Positions 34,401 through 45,870 of a stretch of DNA of 64,000 bases are shown piece after piece. Made by a program: the position numbers and the translations under genes. Within the stretch, counting starts at the first letter, position 1, and each line of letters begins with the position of its first letter. Source of the stretch: Zantedeschia hybrid cultivar (Eukaryota > Streptophyta > Magnoliopsida > Alismatales > Araceae); the NCBI GenBank assembly GCA_030544215.1, contig JARZZO010000013.1:28441229-28505228 (forward strand). The letters run 5' to 3'. Under the pieces are notes generated by a model. It was not told the origin of the DNA. It made no database searches and was given only the letters and a program-made list of their open reading frames with translations.

Positions 34401-35071
34401 TGATATGTTCTGATCATGGCTAGTAGAATTTGATATGTCTGATATGAGTTTGATCATGCCATATATGCTATATGTTAGTTGATCTATTAATATTATTAGA
34501 AAATATATTTGATTTGATAAGTTTATATATAACTATGTTTTGTATCATGTTCTTATTTGAGCTATATGTAGAACTGTGTAAGATCATGTTTAGTATAATT
34601 GTATAATGTGATTTGTAAAGTTTACTATACGTTAAGTCATGTGGATTGTTTGAAGCCTACTGAGTGGTTGTACTCATAAACCCTATTAACATTTTTAGAG
34701 TCAGATAAAAAGAATCTGGAATATGAGAAGACTTCTGATTGAGGCATTTGACATCTTCAGGATGTTATTAGATTGAAATTTACAACTTTCTTAGACTTGA
34801 TGTACTAGGGATAATGGGAGATTGATGTATTTTTATTTATTTGGTGAGATTGAGAATTTATACACAATTGATGGAAATTGTAATTTGTGAACTTTGGTGT
34901 TGGCTATATTTAGATATTTTAGGTTACTTGATGGTTATGGCATTTATTTAAAATCACCTTGTGGTTGTTTAGCTCTCATATATGTTCTTTATGGTGGAAT
35001 TTGTTCTGAGATTACGTGGTCAGATTCTGAGTTTAAAAAAAAAAAAAAAGAACTGGATCCGGGGCGTAACA
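31479..35071 (+). mobile_element. Solo LTR, Tekay/Del-like, 3.6 kb
   Basis: Starts TGTTATACCCCGTAC, ends GGATCCGGGGCGTAACA, and is flanked by a perfect TSD AAATG (31,474-31,478 and 35,072-35,076). No internal coding region, so it is a product of LTR-LTR recombination. Long LTRs with TGT..ACCCC and GGGG..TAACA ends are typical of Tekay/Del-type gypsy elements. It contains an internal near-repeat of GGCGATACGTAACGCCCTG (33,988 and 34,363). It was inserted into the LTR of the Sirevirus-like element. Confidence 0.85.
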
Positions 35072-35119
35072 AAATGAATGCTCAGATTACTCAACAATCT
35101 TCTTCTTTTTGGTAATGAC

Positions 35120-38100
35120 AAAACTTCTGAAAGTGCAAGAACAATAAGAACAACTAAGGCACATTGTAAAAGAAAATATAGCAAACAAATAGGCAAATAA
35201 CTCAAAGAGCACTTGGATGAATTCAAATAATATGTAACAAAAATACATTAATATATGTTGGATAGAAGTGTTCTTCCCCTTTTTGTCATACACATAAAAA
35301 GAGTATAAAAGAAGGATCACATAAACTACATGAAAGATTGAGGGACCATGAGAGAGCATGGGTGGTGATGATCTCTCAGGTTTTCTATTCAAGGAGCTCA
35401 TAATGGGTTAGGAAGGACTCTGGAGTTAGGTCAACTGGGTGGCCTGCTTCTCACTACTTTTGACAATACTGCTCATATGCTTCCTACATTTTTTACTAGT
35501 ACTCAACTGGAGAGACTCTATATTTGAAAAGAGGAGGAACTTGATTCTTTGCATACTTAAGAAATCCATGAATATTGAGAGTGCATTTCAAGTGATTGTT
35601 CTTCAATCCTTTCTTCAGATTGTAAAATGCATGATACTTTTGTTTCCAGTTGATGTAGCTGTCAAGGGAGTGAGCAATAGACTGTTGATCCTCAAATTCT
35701 CTCACTATTAGAGGATTCTATATGTTAGGACCACTTTCTCTGTTCATGTCTAGGAGTTGCTAATAGGCCTCTAGATATGCTTTGATCCACTCTTCTTCTG
35801 AGTATCTCTACCTGAGAATATACTTTGGCTAGAGTCTCTTGAGAGATAACTCCTTTCTTGTGAGCTAGCTTCAAAAACTGAGAGAAGGATAGCCCAATGC
35901 CATCTTAGCATTTTGCTCGGCTTTAATCTTGTTAGGTTTAGGTGGCCTACAAGCCAATCTGACTATGTAAATCTCGTTCATCTATTAATATAATGGCATA
36001 ATATTCATTATGTGTAAATCGCATTAATTATCGTTTCATAATAAAGTCCGTGAATATGTGCTATAGTGATCAGATTATGATGAGATCATACTAATGAGAC
36101 TGATCACTTAAACACACATATTCTTAATCGTTCATAGTCGGAGGATATCCGAGAAGGACATCGGATATCCGGTTAGACTAGTACAGATTACTCATGCTCA
36201 TATGATGAGGGTGACTGATCTCATAAGTCACTTGTGTGGAGACACTAAGGCGAATATGTAGGTGCTCATTGGAGAATGAGTTCACTGAACTGATCCGACT
36301 GAATCGCTGGATGGTATTGTACCTCACTGTTAACCAGCTTGATTCTATTGTCGCAGTTGCGTAGATGGTCTTCGGACCTGAAACACCAAGGACACCTTGT
36401 CGGTGGACTTCTGTGCTTTGACATTGGTTTACGAATCTCTAGCCACGGGATTCTAAAACGCCAAGGATTGGGTATAGCGGAATACCGTCGAAGGGAATTG
36501 TGTATCAATAAGGAATCATTCGCTCTCGGTACTTAGAGAGAGAATGCTCTAGGAAGGATGCGCGGAAGTCCCTAGCCAGGGCGGACGATAATATCGGGAA
36601 AGAAATTTTCCGATATTTATCAGCGACATCCAATCCAAGTGAGTCGACCGGTTAGGGTTTGACAACACGCCATACTCTGAGTTGACTCGAGAGCATTGTA
36701 CGAATGAAGGATTATATCCACGCAATAACTGTCGGCGAAAAAGTTCCAAAAGTGGGTTACTTAACCCCGATACCTTCCGGGTTCACGCGGTGTTGCTTGG
36801 CACCCAACGTGATCGGAGGCCCGGTCGAATTTGATGTGCGACATCAATTCGATTAATTAATTAATTAATTAATTAAGGGTTATTAATTGATTAATAAAGC
36901 CAGTGAGGAGTCACTGGGCTTGTTGGGCCATTAACTGGACTGGTAATTGGGCCTAGAGGGTCACATGCAAATGATTCTCAAGACGATGGATAAATAAGTG
37001 GGTTTTATACAAACCGGGGGTTTTATGAAAAATTGCGCGGTTAGTATAAAACATAGCGAACGGACTGAGCAGGCCAAGCTGCTACTAACCTTAGCCGCCC
37101 CTCCTCTGTTTCTCTCTCTCTCTGGCGTCCCAGACATATCTATATCTGCTCCGCCGCTTCTCCGACTCCCGTTCAACGGGAAATCGTCCGCGTGTTGCGG
37201 CGACCGGTGGAAGTTTCTTAGGCTGCGAAGAACGAGGAACGTGAGGATATCCGTCGTGAGGAGGATCGCGTGGATTTCGCTAGAGGTCGAGCGCTTGCGC
37301 GGCTTGCGGTGTCGCACCGATGGAACCAAACGGTTGCGGATTCGAATCCGCACACGGTGAGAACCGATAATCCGATTATCGTGTTTTTAGATTTTTCGAA
37401 ACGAAAACGGATCTCCGTTTTATTTTTATTTCCGTTGCGCGGGAGATCCGGAGAAACCCGAGAACCAACAAATCTTTCTATAGAGTTCCATTATTGGACC
37501 CCCTTCATTTATATCCATCATCAGGAAGTGGAAAGCATGATACTTGGTGCATAAAGGAATGGACTTCAGATCATTGTTTATAGATAACTCAATCCCAAGT
37601 GCTTGTTGTTTTCCTTGCTCAATGAAAACAATATAATGGAACTGACTTAATATGAGCTCAGGCATGTGGATTGCCCTTCTGCCCTCATTAAATTTCATAA
37701 AATGCTTGTATTCCCATTTCGCAACATCTCTATATCTACCCCACTTCAGCTCATGATCGGCATCCATCCATTGAAGGAGTGTCCAAGGAGGTAAGCCTTG
37801 TTCTGCTCCGCTAGTGTTGTTTTGTAATTGTTTGTGGTATGGAGATGATGAGCTTGACTCCACTCTTCTTCTATTTAGAATGTTGATTCATTTTTTACCT
37901 TCTCAATTTCTTGGCTGAAAAATTTGTTCTAAGCGATGTACTATTCAATGTATTCTTCTAAAGGAAGAGTGGAAAGTCCCAGAACTTATAATCTTGCATT
38001 CCTTTCAAGAGAGTCTATATATGGGAGTCTACGCTTAGGAATTGCTAGGAACATGTCTATAAACAAAGGAAATTTGTGAGCTTCAGTTTTATTCTTTGTC

Positions 38101-38700
38101 TTCCTCTGTTTCTTCCATTTTCTTGTTTTGGCTGACGGACCAGGAGCTTTTATTTTTTTCTTAGATGGGGTACCTAAGGCAGGGGGATATTTTCTGCAAA
38201 TTCAAGTTCCTCAGGTTATTCTTACACAGAAAATTTCATCTGAGAGGAGGTTTTTGCTGTTGAAGGAGTCAAAACTAATTCCTCAAGGTCTGCCTTTGGA
38301 GAGTGAGTAGGGGATACAACAAAAGTAAGAGGAACTGTGGTAGATCAAGGAGGAAGAAACAGAGAACGTGACAAGTTTCTTGCTTGAGGGAAGGATGTCA
38401 ACGTTAGAGAAGGTAGGGAAGGACGAAGATGGTTCAGCTTGTGTGCTTGCTAAGGTGGATGGACCAGATGAAGAACTGGGCATATTAGAGGGACTAAGGG
38501 AAGTAGAGGGACCAAGGGATGCTGGAGGAGAAAAAACTTGTGGAGGTGCATTAGTAGTTTTATGTGGTGTGTGAGATGATGAAGGTGCAAAGATCGAAGG
38601 TTCAATGGATGGCATGCGTGTAGGAGGTATGAATGAAAGTGCAGGTACATTGTCCACGATGTGAATACTTTTAGATAAAGGTACTGCAGAGTGGGTGTTG
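35120..38700 (-). pseudogene. Decayed extra ORF of the Sirevirus-like element
   Basis: Two readable blocks. Block 38,657-38,283 encodes a Ser/Pro/Thr-rich segment (PSSSSGPSTLASTQAEPSSS). Block 37,863-37,471 encodes about 131 residues, including LLQWMDADHELKWGRYRD and KHFMKFNEGRRAIHMPELI. The latter continues across the solo LTR: removing one AATCT copy joins 37,471 to 35,924 in frame for about 18 more codons before a stop. Stops and shifts separate the blocks. I do not recognise the protein. Its position before the purine tracts and LTR is where Sireviruses carry an additional (sometimes env-like) ORF, so that is the likeliest origin, by inference. Confidence 0.4.
35930..37470 (+). mobile_element. 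Solo LTR of the same copia family as 47,824-58,502
   Basis: 1,541 bp, TGTTAGGTTTAGG to GAGAACCAACA, with perfect TSD AATCT (35,925-35,929 and 37,471-37,475). It aligns over its whole length with the 1.58-kb LTRs of the large copia, for example CTCATATGATGAGGGTGACT and TAACCAGCTTGATTCT. It also holds the palindrome TGCGGATTCGAATCCGCA at 37,335-37,352. It interrupts the minus-strand ORF of the Sirevirus-like element. Confidence 0.9.
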
Positions 38701-38732
38701 TTGAGCTCATTTTTACATCTTTGTTAATCCCC

Positions 38733-39250
38733 GTGTTTTGGTGATAACATACTCTGAAAATTTTCTTAATCATATTTTGATGATAACTCTTTACGAAATT
38801 TATTAAATTATTTCTAGTGATAACTTCTTTCTTTGAGATAAGCAGTAGAATTATTCGATTATCTACTAAGTGGTTAGTCTTAGACTTAGTCATTTTTTAG
38901 TGAATTACTTGATTCTTTTGATTGAAAGAGTATTGGGAAATCAATTAACTCCCTATGGCTAATTGATTAACAATTGATCTTATAATCGCTAGCAGATGTT
39001 CGATTAAGTCTATTGATTATCTCCTCCATAGATTTTCTGATTAGTATTAATTTGTTATTCCATTTATTGATTATCTCCGAAGTTAAAAGTCTTACTCGAT
39101 TTACTTACGATTAAGAGCTCTAATTATTGGTTGTCTCTCTAAGCAATTAATTGATCCCTTCTAATTGATTAATCAAACTCAATGTCTTTCTAATTACCTT
39201 CTGGTCTATGTTATCGATTAATAGCTTCGTAATCGATCTTCAACCTTGTA
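38733..39250 (+). repeat. LTR-like fragment with ATCGATTA cluster
   Basis: Begins TGTTTTGGTGATAACA, matching in the opposite orientation the minus-strand LTR sequence at about 31,466 (TGTTTTGGTGATAACAA). ATCGATTA-type motifs follow (38,930-39,250). The simplest reading is a second, inverted fragment of a related LTR abutting the truncated Sirevirus-like element. No ends were defined. Confidence 0.35.
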
Positions 39251-39795
39251 ATATATAAGTCATTCTAACAATTTTACCTAAATGAAGCATCATATTTGCA
39301 AACAATTAGTGATGAGTTTTAAAGCAAGTTTGCACAACGATATCAAACAAGTAGATGCTTACGTTGATTCGGTGTTTCTTGTTGAATTAGGTGAGTTTCA
39401 ACATGGGGGAATGCGCTCAAGTAGGTGGGATCCTAGTTTCAACTTGATGACCACTGTTATTCTCTATGGCTAAACTCAACTCATAACGAATGGGTGATCT
39501 ATCCTTGTACTTCAAAAGTACAATCAGCCTGATAAGCAAAGAGGGAATTCCTTACTTTTAGGGACTTGTAGAGGCCTTAACACAAGCAACTCTAGTTTGA
39601 AAGAAAGGGACCGCCTCAATCAGAGAGAGCTACAAGTTCCAAGAAAGGTGTATGACTCCTAGGATGTGAGAGATTGCGCTCCCAATCTGGATGACCTGTG
39701 GGCTGGACAAAACCAGCGACCTCTAATGCATAGAAGAGTGAAAATAACAGAGAGCACAAAAATCTAAATTGCATCTATGTAGAGGGACATGTTTC

Positions 39796-39942
39796 GTGAA
39801 TTACGTCATTTTGAATCGACATGATTCAACGAACATGCCTTCTTACTCCTCGGGCAGCAAATAGGTCGACTAAATGGTGTCAGCCGTGGATGACGCAGTT
39901 CAAAATGCGTCTTTCTGAGTCGACATCTCAAAACCCATAACA
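39796..39942. repeat. Three paired-arm repeats in the relic's leader
   Basis: Inverted repeats near 39,796-39,830 (TGAATTACGTC with GACATGATTCA), 39,879-39,913 (CTAAATGGTGTC with GACGCAGTTCA) and 39,912-39,942 (AAAATGCGTC with GACATCTCAAAA). Each has a loop of about 10 nt. Confidence 0.6.
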
Positions 39943-41282
39943 AAATACAAGAAGGGATACTTCTCTTCATCCAAATAGAAGAAAGATTAAACTAAAAGAC
40001 ACACAAAGCAGTCTGAATTTTTAAGTGATAAACAATCAAGCACACTCTATTCAAACGCGTTTGATAAATTCACAACTTTAAAACAACCATGAAGAGAACA
40101 AATTTGCCGTTGTAAAGGGTGTGCACGCAGTGCACAGGGAATGGAAGCAGTAAATAAAGGAGTGCTTGAAGAGCACTAAGGGTGCACACGAGGGTCTCAA
40201 AAAGATGCACACGAAGGTGCTAATGTGTAAAAGAGGATGAAAATTAAAGAAATCGACAAGACTGAGTCCTACCTTAATAGGCAAAAAAGCTATGAATGCT
40301 CAAACAGGTATAGAAATATCAATTTAAAATGTCATGAACAACATTAAAAGTAATAGATGTAATAATCAGAGAATGAAATTCTCAATGAAAATAAAAGTGA
40401 TCGTGAAATACCCTGAAACTAAGAGTGTTTTATATGGATCCTTCATCTTCTCCTTCTTCGGCCGACCGAAGATGAAGAGCCTTCCTTCGACTTCCGCTCT
40501 CTTTGAAGCAACAACAAGATATTGTTTTGTGTTCTTTTGAAATCCTCATTTCTCCTTCATCAATTCCTTGCAATAAACAAAACAACCAAACAAAGGAAAA
40601 AATGATTAGAACTTGAATGAAGTGTAATATCTATTCTAAAAAGAAAGAAAACATGCAACTATGACAAAGAACTCACCTGTTTTGAATGCTTTTTAAACTC
40701 CTATGATGTTAGAGAAGGGATAAAAATGATGTGATGCTAGTGATCGGTGTACGTTGTTGTGATAAAAATAATGTAATGGATGCAACTAAAAGTCAAAAAA
40801 TGAATTTGAAAGAACAAGAAAAATAAGAAGAAATTGGCCCCTATAAAGCTACCAAGCTTCTAAGATCCTCCAATGGTGAAAGAAGGGTCGCGGAAGAGGA
40901 AAAAGACATCCCAAAGATGATGTCTACATTCTAAATGAGAGAGCACTCTTCTCACTAGGGTAGAATTCATAAATCGCGCACCGGCAACCTCTTTGAAGTT
41001 CCAAAGAGGTGAATATATATAGAATGAATTTCTTGAGCTCCAAGACCTCATAAACAGTTCAAAATTTGTGTTAATATTCAAGGAAATATTTTTATCCTAA
41101 GAGACCTTCAAGGATAGAAATTGTATGATTTCGGATAGATTTGGACCTTCTGGGCTTCGCAATTGAATCGCATCGAGATTAGACGACATCTTTCAGAATC
41201 ACGTCCCTTAACCTGAACATCTTTTAGAGGAGCCAATTAGGAAAGATAATCTTAAAAAAAATAAAAAACAATTATATAAAGT

Positions 41283-41490
41283 CTAAAACACGTCGACCGT
41301 GAATGACGTTATTTAGGTTAATAGTAAATTAATTAAAAATCAAATTAGTAATTGATTAAGATTAGAACACTGAAACACGTCAACTATAGACGACGCCGTT
41401 CAGCTAAATTGTTAATCGATTAAAAATTAGATCAAAATTGATTTGGACTGGAAATCTAAAAGATGTCTGCCTGAGACGATGCGAATTAGG
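41283..41490. repeat. Three paired-arm repeats in the relic's LTR
   Basis: 41,283-41,317 (CTAAAACACGTC with GACGTTATTTAGG), 41,370-41,403 (CTGAAACACGTC with GACGCCGTTCAG) and 41,456-41,490 (CTAAAAGATGTC with GATGCGAATTAGG). Arms of 10-12 bp with a 9-11 nt loop. Confidence 0.7.
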
Positions 41491-41750
41491 AATTCAAATG
41501 AATTTCAAGAAAAATGAGTAAATTATCTTTGAGGTCTAAAAATCAATGATTTCAAAATTCCCCGGTTTCAAATTCACACATTTCGAAATCTCTGGTTTAT
41601 TTTTCAAAAGTTCTAGAAAACCGAAATCAGCTTAAAAGAATGTGATATGGGTCAATTAAGTTTGAAATACAACTATCTGTTTCACTTCAAACATACAGAA
41701 AACACCAAAAACAATTTAGTGTTTTAAACACGAGGAAAATTCGTTTTACA

Positions 41751-42875
41751 GTAATTTACGATGTTTTACAATACTTTACGTACGGCAGATTAAATGACCC
41801 CAGAGATGCAACAAATAATTTAGTTTTCGTTATTCTTTTCATTTTTTTGTAGTGCTAATGAAGAAATGATAGATATGATGATGTGTATTCTTTTTTACAA
41901 AATATCTTGAGAAATATACAAAGGTCTGACGTACTTTATATTTATCATGTTGCTACTCAATTTATACTTGCTGTCTCTAAGGTGCACAACTTCACCGTGT
42001 TACACGTTTTACCACCAAATCTATGCAGTAACATTAAGTACTTGGTTTTACTTTAGACGAAATCACTCACGGTTTAATTTTAACCCCAGCATACAGAGTT
42101 CTGGTATAGTTCTTTAAGTTCCGCAATTTTATTAAATTAGATCATTTTTCTCCATATTACACAATTTTAGAGGAAATTAGATAATTTATGAAATTGCATA
42201 CTCTATTTTCTTTGTACAACATTTCAGTTAAAACTATTAAGTTTCATTGAGTTACATCATTTTCTCCTCAAAAATTACATTATTTCCGTCAAATGCACGC
42301 ATCTTGTTTGGCATGACCTATTTAAAAATAGAATGCATTTTTTGAATAATATATAATGGGGCATATTATTGAGATATTTTGTGAGAAAGTATTTATTCAC
42401 TTTTTTGTAGGCTGTTCCATATATGAATCAAATTACATCTCAATGAAAATTGAAATGAAAGACCTGAATCGAAATACCTGCAATGCACGTAGAAAAATGC
42501 TCCACCCACAGGGCGTATTCTATATTTCACAGTTACCTTTATGAAAGGGTGAGAAGGATGAAAAGAAGGGGAATAGCTTTTGTTCAATTTGATCGAAACA
42601 AAAAGTACAAAAAAATTATAACATTTTGGTTAATAGCTTTGACATCAAAATACTACCATACCACACTTCCAACTATCTTATTTGTCAAACCCAGCGTTAG
42701 GACTCATTTGATTACTTGATCAAATAGGGTTAAAGAAAATATAGTATAATAACATTTTTCTTGTACTTTTTACATTTTATGGTGCTTCGGTCTCCGTATA
42801 AATGAAGTAAGTTATATAGAGAATGTCTCCTAGCCCATTTCTTATTCTCCTATACAATGTAATCTTTTATAGCCT
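41751..42875. other. AT-rich spacer, nothing recognised
   Basis: No ORF with family resemblance and no repeat ends found. Confidence 0.5.
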
Positions 42876-43143
42876 CACTTTGTTTGCAGAATAAGTTATT
42901 ACGTGGGATCTACGGACGGAATAATGTATACTAGAATAAGGGATGTTTTGGTTTGATAATTTTGTGGGCCCTCACAGAATAAGAAGAATAAGTAATTCTT
43001 GGGTCTAAGGTGGGATGGCTTATTCTCCTTATTCTCCGAATACGCTATTCTGCGCGATATAAGCCATTCCGCTTGTCAAAATAAAATTAAGTTTATTCTC
43101 CTTTTATTCACCTTTATTCTTCTCTTATTTTCCAATCAAAGTG
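42876..43143. mobile_element. MITE-like element (268 bp)
   Basis: Left end CACTTTGTTTGCAGAATAAG. The right end on the opposite strand is CACTTTGATTGGAAAATAAG, a 20-bp inverted repeat with three mismatches. The interior repeats TTATTCTCC/GGAGAATAAG-type phrases and has no ORF. The target duplication is not clear, so the superfamily is open. Confidence 0.55.
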
Positions 43144-45870
43144 ACGTTTAGATAATAGAAGAGTCAATACATTTAACATTGTTTTTTAATTATTAATCCA
43201 TTTTTTAAGATTCGATTACAGAGTAGAAGAGCTGCATTACAAGCTTTGGGTGTCATTCTCATCCATCGTCAGCATCAATGAATGACTTGTCAATATATAG
43301 GGAGACTTGTAAGCCAATCCTATCTATCACTAACCTACACGATTGTCAACAAAAGAAACCATCTTGGGCAGCACCAAAAACCTTGTTCCAAGTGTTCCCA
43401 TCAGTGCATTGATGTTGCCATCCTTAATTCCTTAGGAATGGTCCTCTCGTATATAAAATGACCAGTCCTATGGACCCTAGGAACCGAAAGGGTCCCTTCC
43501 CGCAGCAGTCGTCCGTCTTCCAAACCGAGGCATGGAAGTTCCAAGTTAAATACAGAGGAATCCATGTCCCATGGCAGATCACTTGCATGTGCATGCACTA
43601 TGGATCTGAAAAATGGATGTCAAATTTGACCTAATTATGAAAAAGAGAGTGTTACATTAAATATTTGAATGATTGGTCTAATTGTAATAAGAATAAATAA
43701 AGGTCTTTTTGTCATTTTGAAATTATACGGCAGCTTGACTATTTTCAAATTGTGTTTCATGCCTTATTTTACATTCGCCTTAGTGCCATCTTTCCATGCA
43801 AGAAAAAAAAAAAAGGATTCTTTAGTTTTTAGTCCCTGTAATATATTTAATTTCAATTTAACTCCCTACGACCTCCATATTTAGTAAAAGCTCCTGGCCT
43901 TTCATTTTGTCTGGAAAAGATCTTTTTTTAAGAAGTTTTCTAAAATATTCAGAGACCATTTCCAAAAAAAAATTGACGTATTTTCTAAATAAAAGTAATA
44001 TAATAAGAAGTTTTTACTAAATATAGTATGAAGGTTTATTTTAATATAGAGATTGTAGGAAGGTTTTTTTTTCTAATCAAATAGAATAGAGGGAACAAAA
44101 AATAAAAAAATCCAAAAGAAAAAATGATCTTGTGATGGAGGCTTGTGAGAACAATAAAAGCGCAAATATCAGCTAACTATTTTCATCACATTATGTCCAA
44201 AAAGAGTACAAATTGTTTACTGTCTCAAGTGAAATGGATAAGTCCATATCAGCTAAAGTAATTGCCATGATACTCACCACATGGAAGCACAATTCATATT
44301 CTGCTGAAAAGATGAGATCTTTACAACCACAATCTCACTTGACAGTTGATACCAATCAAAATCAAGCCAACTTAAATTATATGGTTTCTCCTATACGTTC
44401 TCCTATAAACTAACATATTTGTATGTGCATTCTTAACTCCCGCACATTATTACAAACACATCTAAGGTCTTTAAAAAGATTTTAATTATATTCTTTCGTT
44501 CAAAAGAATTAATGATGTGAATTCTAACCAAATATGTCAAAAAGGTTCTGAAATTTTTAATGAATTCGAATATACACACATATACAAGATTACAATGAAT
44601 CTGAACGTATATATATGCAAAAATATCTGAACTTTTTACCATGCATCATTAGAATTTATAGGGTTGTGAGGGAAAAGGTATAAATGCAACTTTTTTGAGA
44701 ATTTTAAGGATGTTTATAATAAGGTGTGGGAGTCGAGGGATATATTCACATAGGCAAGATATATGCAAAAATCCCTAAATTATAAACTATCCAGACTCAC
44801 GACCGGTTGTCCTAAAAATCCACGGTGCCTCCCCTCTCCATTGCCCAGGCACACTGCGCCCATGTTCCACTCGGATCCTCGTCCTTGTCACCTGCCACGT
44901 CGACTATGGGCCCGCAAACGAGCATGTCAGCGCCGCGACCGCCGTTGGAATGCCGGGGTCGTCCCCTCCCGCCGCAAAAAACACATCCCTTTCAAAGGTT
45001 TTTTCCCTGGCATTCGCTTCTTCCGCCTCTTTTACTATTGGAAGAGCCTTTTTACGCGGTTTTGAGCGCGTCCATAGTGGCCGCGGACTGCCGGGCGACA
45101 GCGACGTGAGGGCGCCGCCGGTTTGTATCAAACAGAGTATACCAATTTGACAATTTGATTTCAGGAAAATTTGCATTTGCTAGAGATTTATAAAAACTGT
45201 TTAGGGCAATTTTGATATTGGTCCCTATAAACTTGCCTATTTTGAGATAAGTCCCTTGTCTTACGTATTTTAATATTAATCCTTGTTATACTTAAAACTT
45301 TTAGCTTCTGATCACTACCGTTTCATTCCGTCAACTTTTACTAACTTTACCATGTTTAAATGTTAGTTAAACCCTGGTTATCTCTCTTTCTCTCTCTCTT
45401 CTGTTCAAGCACCTGAGGTGCTACCGCGAGAGGTCTCTCTCTCAAGCAGCCACGAGCCTCCTGCAGCACCCCTTGCCTTGGATGCCATCTGTGCGCTCTA
45501 TCCGTCAGTGACAACACATGCTGTAGCACCACCACAAGTTGATCATTTGGGCCAATGGCGAGGGGAGGATCTGATGGTGCCATAGGCAAGATCTGTGGAT
45601 TCAGCACCAATAGGTACCTCCCATGACTGCTAGAACTGTGCATCTTGCGAAATCCCCAGGCTAGTCGTTTAACCTCAAGCTTTTCCTCTCCCTTGGTAAC
45701 TCGGACCTTTGTATCCAGTCCATCCCTGAAAGACTTCAGGATGACAACCTCATGACAATGCCCATGCATGTGATGGAGATGATCAACGCATTGGATGCCA
45801 TTGTGCTGTTAGTTCTGTGTATGGCTTATGAGTCGATCAAACTTATTAGTATTCATTTATTAATAGTAAT
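43144..45870. other. Spacer with a GC-rich island, no supported gene
   Basis: AT-rich except for a GC-rich block at about 44,820-45,125, which gives overlapping open frames on both strands but no recognisable domain. A minus-strand open frame at 45,769-45,356 (137 codons) also lacks recognisable features. Phrases such as TTGGTCCCTATAAACTTG (45,216) are typical of worn transposon ends. Confidence 0.45.

Larger units (their letters stand above)
29701..38735 (-). mobile_element. 3' part of a Sirevirus-like Ty1/copia element, interrupted by two solo LTRs
   Basis: On the minus strand the order is a decayed extra ORF region (38.7-35.3 kb), two purine tracts, then an LTR. One tract is at 35,271-35,290 (TATGACAAAAAGGGGAAGAA). 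The other is at 35,098-35,122 (TGTCATTACCAAAAAGAAG followed by AAGATTG). Multiple tracts of this TGACAAAAAGGGGGAG type are a known signature of Sireviruses. The LTR starts TGTTGAGTAATC at 35,096, is cut by a solo LTR (31,479-35,071) and resumes at 31,478. Its far end may be the TGATGCACAAC at 29,701, giving about 1.8 kb. No RT or integrase is preserved, so the 5' half is lost. Lineage call rests on the purine tracts. Confidence 0.5.
39265..41750 (-). mobile_element. Decayed Tat-clade relic: 5' LTR plus leader (minus strand)
   Basis: Recognised from non-coding similarity to the Tat element at 46,743-64,000. LTR about 41,750-40,291: shared landmarks are TTGCATG with a following TAGAATAGAT, the CTTCGGTCGGCCGAAG segment and the terminal TTTGAGCATTCATA. 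Next comes GCTTTTTTG as at 58,706, then the leader with paired-arm repeats (39,942-39,796). The segment matching 59,310-59,735 follows (GCATTAGAGG, CACAGGTCAT, GAAACTAGGATCC, CTTGTTTG). It ends at an ATG-rich start (ATGATGCTTCATTTAGGTA) equivalent to gag start 59,729. The rest is lost at about 39,265. The LTR start at 41,750 is uncertain. Confidence 0.65.

Noticed and set aside
37335..37352. tRNA gene or pol III box B (GGATTCGAATCC)
   Set aside because: It is part of a palindrome within a copia LTR. No box A at the right distance and no cloverleaf around it.
45356..45769. 137-codon minus-strand open frame
   Set aside because: No recognisable motif, no splice or promoter support, and an ATG close to the end of a GC-rich stretch; probably chance.
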